DNA of 64,000 nt from Smittia aterrima (GCA_033063855.1 CP093831.1:25358001-25422000); one strand, 5' to 3'; counted from the first letter of the stretch, positions 32,601 to 44,895 are shown. Program-made: numbers and translations. Notes: generated by a model not told the origin, from the letters alone.

Positions 32601-35283
32601 ATCGTTCACTTCCAAACTATTTTCCTAAGACTTTTACGATCGTTCACAAAATTTATTGCCTTCTGGACACAAATATCGAAGGTTTCATAGATTTTTGCTA
32701 CCACAAGTGTTCAACGTTTTTTTTTTATTTTTATTTTTTGTTTTGTTTGTCAGAAAAAGAGAAGAGATTAGAGCTCTTTTCATTTCCATTCGTGTTCAAG
32801 ACAGAGAAAAGCGTGTAAACAGAGAAAGAAAGAACTTGATATATTATTAGAAGCCACATTGGTCTGTTTAGAGATTTTGTTTTTTTTTTACGAAAATGTT
32901 TCGCTTCACAAGTCTATACATGTCAATGCGTTTTTATGAGGGCACAATCATCATGAGCTAACAGGTATCTCCCTCTCTATCTCTCCTTAAACCTTCAAGA
33001 TCTTATTACGTTGCACTTTTCGAATCAGTTTCTCATTTCTCTCTTCCTTCTGCCTTCTCGGTCAACTCGATCATAAACTTTCAGCTATCAGCATGATGAG
33101 CAGCAATATGTTAGACTCTTCGTGACAGTTCAGTAAATTTACGAGCGGAGAGTTCAGCCGAGGGCCTTGTTTAACATAAAAAATCATTGTCGAAATAATG
33201 GATCAATAAGCGATTAAAACGTCATGGTCCGAACTGTGTCTTTGGCACCGTGTAGAAGCCCTCGTTTGGCTATTAACTTTTTATCTCTTCTCTTTTCTTA
33301 TCCATTTTCTTTTGCGTTTCGAATAATTGATATTTCTCTTATGATGTCTCATCAATACACGGACCGAGGGTTGTCTCAATCTGTGTAGAGCGCTGTGTGA
33401 CATGATTGAACGATATTCACCCACAAGTGTGCATCGCATTCGAGTGTAAAAGAGTGAGAGAGCACGTTGAGGATAGAGACTTTATTAAGAAGGCAATGAA
33501 CTGCTTTTAGGCTTTGTTATTGTTTTCTCTCTTTCCATCTTACGGTGGTTTCCAAAGATTGAAGGAAGATGAAGTGAATAAGAAGATAATTGTCTCGTTT
33601 GTTGCGTGTTCGCTGCGGATGAAATCGAGACTTGGACACTTGTGTTTGAAAAAAATAAAAAAAAAGAATCAAAAGAAGAGAAAAATAAAAAATAAATAAT
33701 ATGGGAGAGTGTATTATTATTCAGCTTCTTATATCAGTGTCCCTTTAACGTAAATCTTTAATAGAAAGCGAGAAAATACTACGCTTTACGAGTATCAACA
33801 AGAATACGAAGAATAAAAACTTCTTTCAAATCATTATCATAATAATAAATCGGATAAACAGCGAAGGCAGGGTCTCCACCTCAACTGCCCTAGAAAGACG
33901 ATCGAGCAGCCTTCACTGCGCGAAGAGAAAAAAAAAGTTGATTTATTTTGAAGTTAATTCAGCATTCAAACAAATTGTATATTGATGCATTAAGCTTCAG
34001 CTGAGAGATTATATTTTTTTTTGTCGTGTTCTTTTCTTCTTCTCGTGTATTGAAAACGAGTTTTTTATTTCTTCTTAGACGAGAGATTAATATTTTGTAG
34101 TTAATTGTTTTGAATTTGAGAGCTCTCGCGATTAGACGACGTGTGTGCATGTGTTTGACTGGGAAAATGCTAAACGACTTGACGTGAATTATTATGAGCG
34201 AAGAAAGACGAATAATTACGATTTTAATTATGCAAATTGATATTTCTCCTTCTCTTGCGTTTGATGGAAACAATGACGCTTCTTTCAGAATCTTAAACAG
34301 CTTACGATTGCTTATGAGATTCTGTCTAGAATCGCTCAAAGTCATTTCATGAAGAGCGAGGCAGTGGCTTATTGAAGTTCATCATGGAAATTGCTCATTA
34401 ATCCTCATTATGAAATCAAAGGTAGATCTCGACATTGTCGAATGAATTGAATTGAGTTTACTTTTTTATCAATTATTGAAATGAAAGATAATTCCTTTCG
34501 CGAAATATCTTGAAAGGCGCTTTTGTTGAAAAGAGCTTAGCAAACACAGAAACTTCCAATTACGTTTCATTATCATTTTTGTGCAATTTTGTACCTATTA
34601 GCTCACTTAGTTGTTACTCAGGAGACATTCGTCAGTTACGAGAAGCTCTCAAGCATTCAGCTCAAGGTAAACTTGATGTCTCTCGAGACATAACTTTGCG
34701 ACGAACTCGCTGGATGATAATTGCACGACGTGGTGCTATTGAAAGAGCCATATCATCAGCCGTATAACTTAAGGTGATCGGTGAGCGGCTTGCAACGCCA
34801 TTAGGCTGACTCTCGATGAAAATGCGCAGTTATCAAGTCAAACAAATAAATAAATTAAGAAAAAATATCTGTAAATTAACTTTGAGAAATATGCTCTTCG
34901 ACTGATCGCTTGACGGCTCGCTCGCTGTGACTCGAATATCTTTATTTATGCACAATCTAACAACGAACGAGTGAGAGAGCGAGATAGTCGTTGTCGCTAT
35001 TTTTTTCTTCACCTCGTGCATTGCAAAATATTTGCAGTTGCTTTAAAGCAGAATTAAGCCAATAAAATTCAATTGATTGAACAATATTATGCGATTCTGT
35101 ATTTTTTATTTGATTTCAACCAACATATGACTTTAAAATTTCAAATCGTCGTAATTGATGCAATCATTGAACTTGTTGCGATGAAATATATTTTTTAAAA
35201 GATTTCTATTGACTTACTCGAATTTATTTTTATTTGTTAAAAAAGTTTGGAACAATTTTTGTTTTAAATTTTATTAATAAAGT
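23611..35283. other. 11.7-kb gene-poor interval
   Basis: No gene can be supported. The sequence is AT-rich with purine/pyrimidine-asymmetric runs and short simple repeats, for example (GA)n near 26980. Two things stand out: a possible structured element at 33858-33924 and an open frame with gene-like codon composition at 34622-34767. Either part of this interval is regulatory, possibly for the duplicated genes at 12-13 kb and 41-42 kb, or it holds introns of genes whose exons I cannot see. Confidence 0.45.
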
Positions 35284-36573
35284 TTAGTGAGATTTGGTCT
35301 TCATGTGGCTCTTCATTCTGTTCAGATTATTCGTTTGATGATCGCACTTCTGACATTTGAAGATTCTGGGTCCGATGTGAATTTTCTCGTGCTCTTTCAG
35401 TTCTTTGATGGATGTAAACTTTTGTCGGCAGTTCTTAATTTTGCAAGCCAAATAGTTTTCTCCTGATGAATGAACTCTTTTCATGTGATCTTTCAAATCA
35501 TATTGTCTCATCGATTTTCTGCAGATTGAGCAAGAAATCTTCAAATGAAGTCTCATGTGTAGTCTCAGTAAATGTTTGTTGTTAATTATCTTCGAACATA
35601 AATCGCATTGAACTTTATCAATCATGTGATTTTCTTTCTTATGTTGGGTAAGTCTATACTGACTGAAGTAAACTTTATCACAAACATCACATTTGAACTT
35701 TGCAGTGGTTGAATGCTTTTCATTTAAGTGTTCTTTAAGACGACTCTTAGTAAACATTTGCTGACAAATCGGACAAGGAACTTTGTGATGATGTTCCATG
35801 TGTAATCGTAGTTGGGCCTTATTCTTAACTATTTTTCCACAAATGTCGCAATGGAACTTCTTTTTACTGTGCACCGTTCTTTCATGTCGACTTAAATATG
35901 TTTTATTTGCAAATGAGCGGAGGCAAATTTCACATTCCGCTTTTATTTCTGGTTTCGTGGCGAATATTCCATGGCGATGCTGCTGCTGATGGATCTTCAA
36001 ACATCGATTTCCTGAAAAGTTCTTTTTGCAAGTTACGCATGAAATTTTTTTTACATGAGTCATATAATGATCTTTTAGACCGTGTCTCCAAGCAGTTGTG
36101 AACTCGCATTTGGTACAATGCCAAGTTGATCCTTTGTAATGATCTTGAGCTATGTGGTTCTTCCTGCAGTTGAAGCAATCGAATTTCAGATCACAGAAAC
36201 CACATTCGACAATATTTTCTGATTTGCTCATCAATCTACACTTCTTGCATTTTCCAAGTATTTTACATATTTTCAAATGGTTTTTTAACGAAAACAAATG
36301 TTTAGTTGCAAAGTCACACTTTTCACAGAAAAAATATTTTTCAAATAGCTCTGATTTAGTTTCCCATTTTCTGTCAAACTTTCTCGCAACAATTTTTAAT
36401 TCCTTCACTTCTATCTCTGGATCGTCAGGCATGATGAACACGAAATGTCTTTCTGGTTCATGTTTGACATCGCCGACGAATTCTTCAACAGTAAACTGAT
36501 CGAGAACTTCTACTTCTTCGACCTCAGCTTCTTGTTTCATATTGTTGACGACTTTTTGATTTAAATTCTCCAT
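35284..36573 (-). CDS. C2H2 zinc-finger protein with B-box-like unit, 429 aa
   Basis: Single exon. The N-terminus MENLNQKVVNNMKQEAEVEEVEV leads to the family motif HEPERHFVFIMPDDPE, a C2HC finger (FFCEKCDF ... HLKIC), the B-box-like cluster (CKKC-X11-CGFC-X5-CFNC-X3-H-X4-H) and about ten C2H2 fingers, ending HIGPRIFKCQKC. An initiator AACTGA on the plus strand (TCAGTT on the gene strand, 36603-36608) and CAGGTAA sites (36648-36654, 36880-36886) lie upstream. It forms a tandem pair with the gene at 37054-38127, with an upstream flank of about 260 bp duplicated along with the coding part. Probable nuclear DNA-binding factor by family; targets unknown. Confidence 0.92.
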   Translation of the reverse strand: MENLNQKVVNNMKQEAEVEEVEVLDQFTVEEFVGDVKHEPERHFVFIMPDDPEIEVKELKIVARKFDRKWETKSELFEKYFFCEKCDFATKHLFSLKNHLKICKILGKCKKCRLMSKSENIVECGFCDLKFDCFNCRKNHIAQDHYKGSTWHCTKCEFTTAWRHGLKDHYMTHVKKISCVTCKKNFSGNRCLKIHQQQHRHGIFATKPEIKAECEICLRSFANKTYLSRHERTVHSKKKFHCDICGKIVKNKAQLRLHMEHHHKVPCPICQQMFTKSRLKEHLNEKHSTTAKFKCDVCDKVYFSQYRLTQHKKENHMIDKVQCDLCSKIINNKHLLRLHMRLHLKISCSICRKSMRQYDLKDHMKRVHSSGENYLACKIKNCRQKFTSIKELKEHEKIHIGPRIFKCQKCDHQTNNLNRMKSHMKTKSH

Positions 36574-37053
36574 AATAAACTCAAAATTTCTCTGCCGATG
36601 TCAACTGATCGAAAGCTAGACTTGAAGTGATCTCTAAATAAATTTCTTTACCTGATTTAAAGAAAAAAATATTTATTTTTCGCTAAAAACGGCTCCACAG
36701 TTCTTCAAGTGTTTTAATTGTTATTGCCCCATAAATTTAGTCTCAAACGAAATTTCTCTCTGCGCCAAGCAATTTGTAGCAGAAACTCAATAAAAAGATC
36801 CTTAACCTTCATAAATAAGGATTTCTCAGTTTTTCAGTTGATTTAAAGCTTCAAGATCGTATAAGGGTCTAGAATAATTTTACCTGACGGAACTTTTTGA
36901 ACTGCTAAAAGAATTAAAGATAACAGCTCGAAATGTCTTCAAAATTTATTTTGCTCCTGTTTCTCCTGAAAATTTCCTCTTGATGAAAAGCAAATAAAAA
37001 TATTATTTTTTAATGTGGCGAAAAATTTTTTATTTAGAAAATATTATTTACGT

Positions 37054-38127
37054 TTAGTGTGACTTAAATTTCATGTGTCGTTTCATACTCTGGAAATCTT
37101 TGGTTTGATGATCGCACTTCGGACATTTGTAATTACTGTATCCGATGTGTATTTCATTGTGCTCCTTCACTTCTCTGCTATTAGCAAACTTTTGTTTGCA
37201 ATATGTGAGATGACAAGCTAGAAATTTCTTTCCTGATGAATGAGATAATCTCTTGTGTTTTCCCAAGTGACTTTTAATCATCCACTTTCCGCAAATCGGA
37301 CATGAAACTTTCAAATGATTTGTTAAGTGATATCTTAGTAAAAGTATGTTCCTGAATATCTTGCCACATAAGTCGCATTGAACTTCATTGATCTCATGAT
37401 CTCTTCTCTTATGATTGTAAAGAATATCTTTGTTGAAGAAAATTTTCTTACATTCGTCACATTTGAACTTTTCTGTCGAATGACTCTGAAGGTGTTTCTT
37501 AAAACGATATTCAGCAATTTTGTGTTTACAAACCGGGCAAGGCATTTTGAGGTGAAATTTACTGTGTTGAAGTATGAGACTCTTAGTTTTGAATCTCTTT
37601 CCACAAAGATCGCAGTTGAACTTGGCATTAGTATGAACTCTCTTTACATGTTCTGTTAGAACGTTTTTGTTTAAAGTTCTAAAATCACATTTGTTGCAGT
37701 ACCAAGTTAATCCAATTCGATGGTCTTGATTTTGATGTTCCTTTTTACAATTCTTGCAGTCGAATTTCAGATCACAGAAGCCACATTCTTCAACATGTTT
37801 AGATTTTCTTATCACAAAACATTTTTTACATCTTAGAAGTGAATCGCAATTCAAATGAGTTTTTAAATAATGCGATTGTCTATTGGCGTAGTCACACTTG
37901 CCGCAAAAGAAATAACTCTCGAACATTTTAGATTTTCTTTTCCATTTTTTATCAAATTTTCTCAAAATAATTTTCACCTCCTTCACTTCTTCGATGACTT
38001 CTTCGGGATCGTCTGGCATGATGAAAACAAAATGTCTTTCTGGTTCATGTTTGACATCGCCGACGAATTCTTCTATTGTGAACTGATCGAGAACTTCTAC
38101 TTCTTCGACTTCAGCTTCTTGTTTCAT
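37054..38127 (-). CDS. C2H2 zinc-finger protein, 357 aa, shortened paralog
   Basis: Single exon, tandem paralog of 35284-36573. The ancestral start is lost: the codon aligned with the neighbour's ATG is AAG (CTT on plus at 38158-38160), and the first usable Met is 11 codons further in (MKQEAEVEEVEV). The protein keeps the HEPERHFVFIMPDDPE motif, the C2HC finger and the B-box-like cluster (CKKC-X11-CGFC-X5-CKNC-X3-H-X4-H). It lacks about 60 residues covering two fingers (the HQQQHRHGVFA region) through an in-frame fusion at TEHVKRVHTNAKFNC. The rest of the fingers and the C-terminal pair are intact, so it is probably functional. An initiator at 38190-38195 and CAGGTAA at 38235-38241 lie upstream. 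Confidence 0.9.
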   Translation of the reverse strand: MKQEAEVEEVEVLDQFTIEEFVGDVKHEPERHFVFIMPDDPEEVIEEVKEVKIILRKFDKKWKRKSKMFESYFFCGKCDYANRQSHYLKTHLNCDSLLRCKKCFVIRKSKHVEECGFCDLKFDCKNCKKEHQNQDHRIGLTWYCNKCDFRTLNKNVLTEHVKRVHTNAKFNCDLCGKRFKTKSLILQHSKFHLKMPCPVCKHKIAEYRFKKHLQSHSTEKFKCDECKKIFFNKDILYNHKRRDHEINEVQCDLCGKIFRNILLLRYHLTNHLKVSCPICGKWMIKSHLGKHKRLSHSSGKKFLACHLTYCKQKFANSREVKEHNEIHIGYSNYKCPKCDHQTKDFQSMKRHMKFKSH

Positions 38128-41100
38128 ATTGACGATGACTTTTTGACTATAATTCTCCTTAATAAACTTATTTTTTCTCTGCCGATGTTAACTGATCGAA
38201 AGCTAGACTTGAAATGATCTCAAAATGAAAATTTTTACCTGTTTTGAAGAAAAATTTAATCATTTTCGCATAAAACGCCTCTACAGTTCTTCAACGGTTT
38301 TAATTGTTATTGACTCATAAATTTTGTCTCCAACGAATTTTCTCTCTGCGCCAAGCAACTTTTAGCAGCAACTCAATAAAAGATCCTTAACCTTCATAAA
38401 AAAGATTACTCAGGTTTCCAGTTAAACTGCAATAAATTCCTTTTCCATTGAATTCATTCGATCGAAGCTTATTCATTTTAAAAATCTCATTTTCCATCAA
38501 TTCCCTCTTTTCCATAATGCTTTGAATTACAAGCAGAGCAGAGAGGGCGAGAACGAGACCGATGAAGGGAAGAAGAAAAGAAATCAAATCTAACAGCATT
38601 AGGTTATTAATTATTTAAATTACGATTTCAGGGTTCGCGCTCGATCAGCAGTCAAAATAACGCAACTGTGTGCACTCACCAACAATCTCGCGTATCATCG
38701 TTTAGCAGATTATGAAAGTCAATTTAACTTATTTACAGATCGCTGACCGAGCACAATTTTAAACATTTTTAAACTTAAATGCATTTCTTTGTTCTCGCGA
38801 GGGGTTCAAAATAGTTTAATCCGAGACTTAGCTGGCATAGCGATGTTAGCACTGAACACTTGTTCGCTCGGGGTTGATATTGGCAACATTAAAAAAGAAG
38901 CAAATCCGGTAATTGATGAAAATCAGCTCAAGCTCTTTTGTACGAGGAAGTCTCGTTTTTGTTTTGATCAATGTTTGGGTCAAAAAATAAATAAATTGCT
39001 CGCTCATTTCACTTGCTAAATGTATCAGGTGGATGGAAGCAGCTCAACTTCGTCTAATCTTATTTTTATGACGGTGAATGGATTTTTTTATAGTTCTGAT
39101 CCGATTTGGAAATTAAGGATTCTCTTTTTGGCAATTTTTCAATGACGATCTGGTCGGTGCACCCTCGAGCGTTGAAATATTTTTTGGCAATTTCTTTTTC
39201 CTTCTTACAAAACATTTTTGAGGGTTTAATTTCCAGGTAAACGATAGCGACGCCGAGTAATGAAGCTTCGTCTAGCTTACCATTGCACGTGTTTTTTGAT
39301 GTTTCGTGTTTCATCGTTGACGCTTGGTTTAGTGAACTGCGAAGCATAATTTTTATGAGAATCGGCAACAGATGTTCGGTTACAAATAAAAAATTGTGGA
39401 AAGGGGATGAAAAGGGATTGAAGTAAAAAGAAATCGAATGTTGATCCGGGGTCGTTCCGTAATTAATGGGAATTAGTGATAAGAGGTCACGACTTTCTCG
39501 AAGGTAACTTCATGCTAATTTGATGATGATCGTTAACCTGTTTGTTCGCTTTAAATTAGAAAACTAAAAGAACGATAAAAACCAAACAATTTTCTGTAGG
39601 ACAAGCAACTCATCGCCAGGGACGAATTAAATGAAATTTCTCCTGTGTTATCTTTGCTATTAAAGTCTATAAAATTTAATGAATGAACGGAAAGCGAATT
39701 GAATTCTTTTTTAATGCTTCTGAGAATCACTGACCATCATTAAATATTTTTTCCAGGGGAGCGATTATTTCAACGTTTTATTGATGGTCTCGTAGACGAT
39801 AAGCCGAGAGAGTCCTTTCGGCGATAATGCAGACAATAAAAACTTATCTCGCTAACCTTTTTTATTGTCGATGTTGATATGCGTGTAATAAACATTGAAA
39901 GGACATTAGAAAATTATTTTTTATGATGCAGATAGAGGTGAACTCAATGTCTGTGAGAATGAGATCGTAAAAGAGCCAGAAATGTTGGTAAAGTAAGTGA
40001 ACAGAAATTGACAACTTATGACCTTTCAAATAAATAAAGTCCGTGTCACGGATTATTTACTCTCGAAAGCATATTTCGCCAGAATTATTTACGATCGCTT
40101 GCATTGATTTTTTTTTTCGTTCGATCATAAAAATATTTTTTTGGGTTAAAATGGAAAAAGGGTTTTTCGGGTAAACGACATTGAATGAAAATTGTGGCGA
40201 GTTAATGATGTAAAAAGGTTAAATATTGAAGAGTTTATTTATGGATCTGTAAATCAGAAATGCATTTAATGTGTGATTGGGATTGACAGCTTTTCTATGT
40301 TTTCTCTGATTTCCAAAACTAAAATCCTAATCCTGAGCATCGATTGTTGTCGCTCGCATTTCAAATAATTGATAATAACAAAAGAGTCCGCTCGGGGGAT
40401 CGTTGAACTTCAATTCAATTTGGATTAAACTCGAAAATGCGTCGCTCGGAAATTTCACTTTGAAATTACTAATGTAATCAAATAGTTTTATTATGAAGCC
40501 CCCCAAAAAGTTGTCGGATGGCATTCAATGGAAGTGTTTTATGTGAAACAATTGTAAAGTCAATTACTCATCCCTTACCAATCAGTTCACTCTTCCCCAG
40601 CTGGTTTACCGCATCAAAATTAATTTGTGCAATATTCGAATGAGATATTTTGTAAGCAATTAAATTGGGAACATTGTGGGACTTCGACTGTCTCTCTCTC
40701 TCGCGTTTTCTAAAGTTTTAATTGAGCAAATCCGAGAAATGTAATTTGGGGATGCGGCTAATGGCTTTTTGAAACAGGATCATCTAAATTTAAATTACCT
40801 TTCAACACAGTAAACGAAATAAATTCTCCCTGTGAAGATTAGACAGATTTTGCGATATGATGTATGAGTTTCCCTTTCACTTCCCGAGGGACGACCTGAA
40901 AACATTTCTGAAATTAAATGAAAAACGAGCAAACGTAAATTTTCAATATTTTTCTTTTTTATTTAAGTAAAAAATCCGAGAAACAGATTTTTGTTTTTCT
41001 TTTATCTAACGCAAAGTTTATCACATTTCCAGCTTATGAAGATTTACTTTGAGATCTTAAAAATTAGGATATTTGAGATCAAATGAAAGATTTGAATAAT

Positions 41101-41146
41101 TTTTGTTCACAATGATGCTTATCGAGCTAAAATATTTTTTTTTGTC
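38128..41146. other. Intergenic, no supported gene
   Basis: The first 300 bp are the duplicated upstream flank of the tandem zinc-finger pair (compare 36600-36860). A 100-codon minus-strand frame at 39066-39368 has a plausible amino-acid mix but no homolog I recognise and no second exon. Otherwise I see only AT-rich sequence. Confidence 0.5.
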
Positions 41147-42057
41147 TTATCTTAAAGTATCAATGACATATTGCAAGGCACTGATGACGAAATTGGTGAT
41201 TTTGTTTTTGTTCTGAGCTGATCGGCTCTTTGGTTTGTCGTTTGATTTTTGATTGCTTTCGGATTTCTTCTTTTTCGGTTGTGGAACTCGTCCAGAGAAC
41301 TCTTCCAACTGTTCGCGTCTCTCATAATTATTCTCCCAGTCGAATAATCGTTCTTGCGTTTGAATTTCGTCTTCATCGTCACTTTCATGTTGAGCGTAAC
41401 TTCCATGCGAGTTGAGTCGTGTTCGTGGATTTCTGAAGCTGTGACGTGGAGATGAATAAGCTGAGGTTGACGCTGATTGCATTGAGTGACGTGGAAAGAA
41501 GAATTGTCCGTGATTAAATGGACTCGATGGCGACATTGGTGGACTCATCGGTGATCCTGTAATCATAAATGAAATTTTCTGATTAAAATCGTGTTCAAAA
41601 TTGAAATTGCGTGATTTTCGAGCGAGCACATTATCGAGCATTGCGGTTAATTAATTTTCTTGTAAAGTAAATATTTGTTGAATGCGAAAATTGTGTGTTG
41701 ATTTATTACTGGAAAAACTGTTTGGGTTTCCAATTTTATTGTGTGAACTCGTCATGTGTGCTCAATTTATTTTAATTCACAGACATCACTCAACTGATCA
41801 CGCACATTTAATTTTTTATTTTTAAAGTACAAACCTTGTGAGCATCGGCAAAGCGCTTCGTAAACTGCTTGCACCAACATTTCGCTGTCAATCGGCGAGT
41901 GTTGTTGTGGCGATTGCGGATTATTACGCAACGGGATTGAAATCGGTCGAGTTGGAGAGTTCTGAGGTGAACTCTGTGTGGAGGAAGCTGCTTCGCCTCC
42001 AGTCGTTGATGAAACAACTGATTCGTCCTCTTCAGGAATAAAAAACGGAACTGCCAT
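41147..42057 (-). CDS. Unrecognised Ser/Pro-rich protein, copy 2 (210 aa)
   Basis: Two exons: 42057-41835 (MAVPFFIPEEDESVVSS ... YEALCRCSQ) and 41556-41147, with a 278-bp intron. Exon 2 is almost identical to copy 1 at 11993-13417, with one amino-acid change in the acidic run (SDDEDE for SEDEDE) and Arg for Lys at the last residue. Exon 1 has many substitutions and small indels, concentrated in the Ser/Gln/Pro stretch (residues 20-60). An in-frame upstream ATG (42141) would add a basic leader not shared with copy 1, so MAVPFF is preferred. No signal peptide or membrane segment. Function unknown; the basic run PKKKKSE suggests a nuclear protein. Confidence 0.82.
41153..41719 (-). repeat. Near-identical block shared with 11999-12565
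   Basis: Partner of the block in copy 1: exon 2 and about 160 bp of intron with about three differences over about 565 bp. Similarity drops sharply after GGAAAAACT at 41719. Confidence 0.85.
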
Positions 42058-44895
42058 TGTTTTTTGATTTTCTTGCAATATTTCTTCACTTTTAATTTTT
42101 TTTTTCACAATTTTTCTTCTTCGCGCCAAAATAAACTTCACTTCGGAAAAATAATTCTCGAGCGTTTTAAAAATACGTCTGATTCGACTGAGATCTAGAA
42201 TGAAACTGATTCGAGTGACGCTTCGTTTTCGTAGCGTCGTTTATTCGTTCGGTTCGTTCGCTTCGTTCTCAACATACACCAACATTGCATCAACACATGC
42301 ACTGCATGCAATCGCCATCCCCTCCACATTACAAACCATCCAGTCGTCGCTTGCACAGAACAAGCGTGGTTTACATTAAAAAAAAACATTTCTTTATACA
42401 AACACACAAACTCGAGATATCGAGATATTCTTGTTTGAATTTGTCTTGGCTTGAAATTTAATATTTTCTTTCTTTTGGGCTTTAAATAATTTTGTGGATG
42501 GAGGGACCTGCAAAGAAAGGACACAACCCAAAGGGAAAAGAATGACATTTTGGTCCATCAATATTAATCCTTGATTTAGGAGGCACTTCGAGAAGACATT
42601 CAAAGAAAGAGATTCTAAATGGACCATGAACCTGATTTTCTGTGTTTTTCAACAAATAATAAAACATGCTCGTTCTGAGGATTTATTCGATCTCTCTCTC
42701 TCTCTCTCACTTGTGAACCATAAAAATAAATAAACTTTAAAGTCTTGAGACTCAATGGCGACCAAGACTTAAGCCGATAAAATAAATTAGAGAAGCTCTC
42801 TTATCGTGTTTTTATTTAAATTCACTCTCGAGAGGGTTCGATAAGATAAGGAAAAATTTGTTTGCTTACTACTCACAACTTTCTGTTACGCATTTCTATT
42901 TATTTACATTTGAAGTGTAAGATTGAGCGGGTAAATATTTAACCAGAAAATGTTGATAAATTATCCCTTCGAACTTAACGTCGTCTTTACACTTCTCGCT
43001 CTTTGTGTCCAAAGCTGTGATCTCCTTTAGTTGAGTCCATAATTACATTGTTGAGTCCTTTTCAGGATTTTCTCTTTCATTCGAATTTATTTGACCGGAA
43101 GTAATTATTGAAAGGATGTTGTAATACAACTTTTTGGTCGTTGAATGGAATTGGGCCACAAATCGAAGTCGATGAGGGGAAGGTTTCAACTGAAAACATT
43201 AGATTAACGATAATTCGAAGAGCAAATCTCCAGGAAGACACTTTTTCATAAATTCAACGAGATTTTCATCTGAAGTGATGAATAATTTTATTTTCCGAAC
43301 GATAAAACTCGAGTTTTCATCCATTTCCGGCGACTCTTCCTTTGCTCTTTAAGTGGAAGATGGAAAAGTAAGTTGAAGACTCTTCAGAATTATAATAATG
43401 CGATGTTACAAGTCATCGATGATAAAAATCTTCTTTATTTCGTCATAAAAATTTACGATAATTGTTATTCGATTTTTGGCAGCGAATATTCCACTTCTGA
43501 AGCATATTCGAATAAATCCGGCTCGCCATTAATTAAAACGTGGCGAATCTGAAATATTGACATTGACGCTTCTCTCTCGCTCTCGTTTATTCAAATAATA
43601 TTCGTCCATATGTTTAATCAAATCATTTTACGCTTATTTTATATATTGATTGACATGTTCGAGCCCTCGCTCTCCTGATTCCTTTTTTTAACATCATGAT
43701 TACGACTTCGACGAACGATATTGTTTTCAAATTAGTTCTCGGCAATAAACCTCAATGTTTCGTCATGTCAAACATCAGGAGATGCAAATTCCGAATAAAA
43801 TTTCGAGGCAAATGGCAACAATTTCTTTCATTAAACTTTTTTTTACGACAATTGTTTATTACGCATGAAGTTGTAAAATCTAATAAGAAAATTTTATGAC
43901 ATTTCTCGCTGAAATTCGAACGAGATTCCAATCAGCTGTTCGACTCTTCCCTTTTGGGATTTGTTTTGGTGAAATTAACTTCATTTAACGTGAAAATATT
44001 TTTGCGCAAAAAAAAATAAATCTCTCGAGTGCTGCAGTGTAAAAGGGTAAAGAAGTATTTTTATGGGTTTGTTGCTTGTTCGTTACTTTGCCGGAGCTAG
44101 GTTAACTAGGCAAATAAATCAATAAGCATTACTGAGAGGACAATCGTTTATGGACAATTCCTGGCATTAGATTTATGACTAAAAAAAGAAGAGATTTAAG
44201 ATAATTGAGATATACGAGATACACTTAAGCCAGATTTGAAAGCGATATATCGTTGATTAGACTTTCAGTTCAGAGGAAATTATTCAAAATAATTTGATGA
44301 GCACGAAATGTGCTTTAAATGATTCAATTAAGCTTTGACCGAGCTGTCCCTCGAACGAGCTGCTTCTTTTTTATCCATTTCACTCACTCGTTGAGAGATG
44401 GACTAATTGAGTCATTAAATCGCGTCGTTAACTATGGAAAATAATGATAAGACACAACGAAGTGTGACCGTTGACGTTTCTCTAATGCGCGAAGTGCATG
44501 AAGCTGTCATTTGTTTCCGTGTAATTGACCATTATCCTTGCTAAGACAGGAAGCGGTAATGGCTGAAAATTAGATTAAATTGCTTAACTCCAGCTCATTA
44601 TAGGTTGAAGACATTAAATCGACTTCTTTCGAACCGGAGTTTTATTGCTTTTTCGTTGTGTCCTGCAGGAAAGGGATTTGCAAATGAATTTCAAATGAAA
44701 ACATGTCACAGAGAGAAGAGAAAGAATCTTTATGGATCCATAAACCAACTAGAGCGACTAGTAGCGACTATAAAAATGAGAATTTAATTAATTATTTTAT
44801 GGGAGTTAGGTCGAAAAATTAAAACCCGAAAATTCCATAAAACTGAAAAATTTATTGCTCTCGATAATTAAAGGAAATATTTCAAGATTCTTCCT
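42058..44895. other. Intergenic, no supported gene
   Basis: Holds the upstream region of copy 2, including GCGTGGTTTACATT near 42363 shared with copy 1, and a (TC)9 tract at 42691-42708. The frames present are short and unsupported. Confidence 0.5.
42691..42708 (+). repeat. (TC)9 microsatellite
   Basis: An uninterrupted dinucleotide run about 635 bp upstream of copy 2. The (GA)n tract upstream of copy 1 at 14794-14811 is in a broadly comparable position. Confidence 0.85.
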
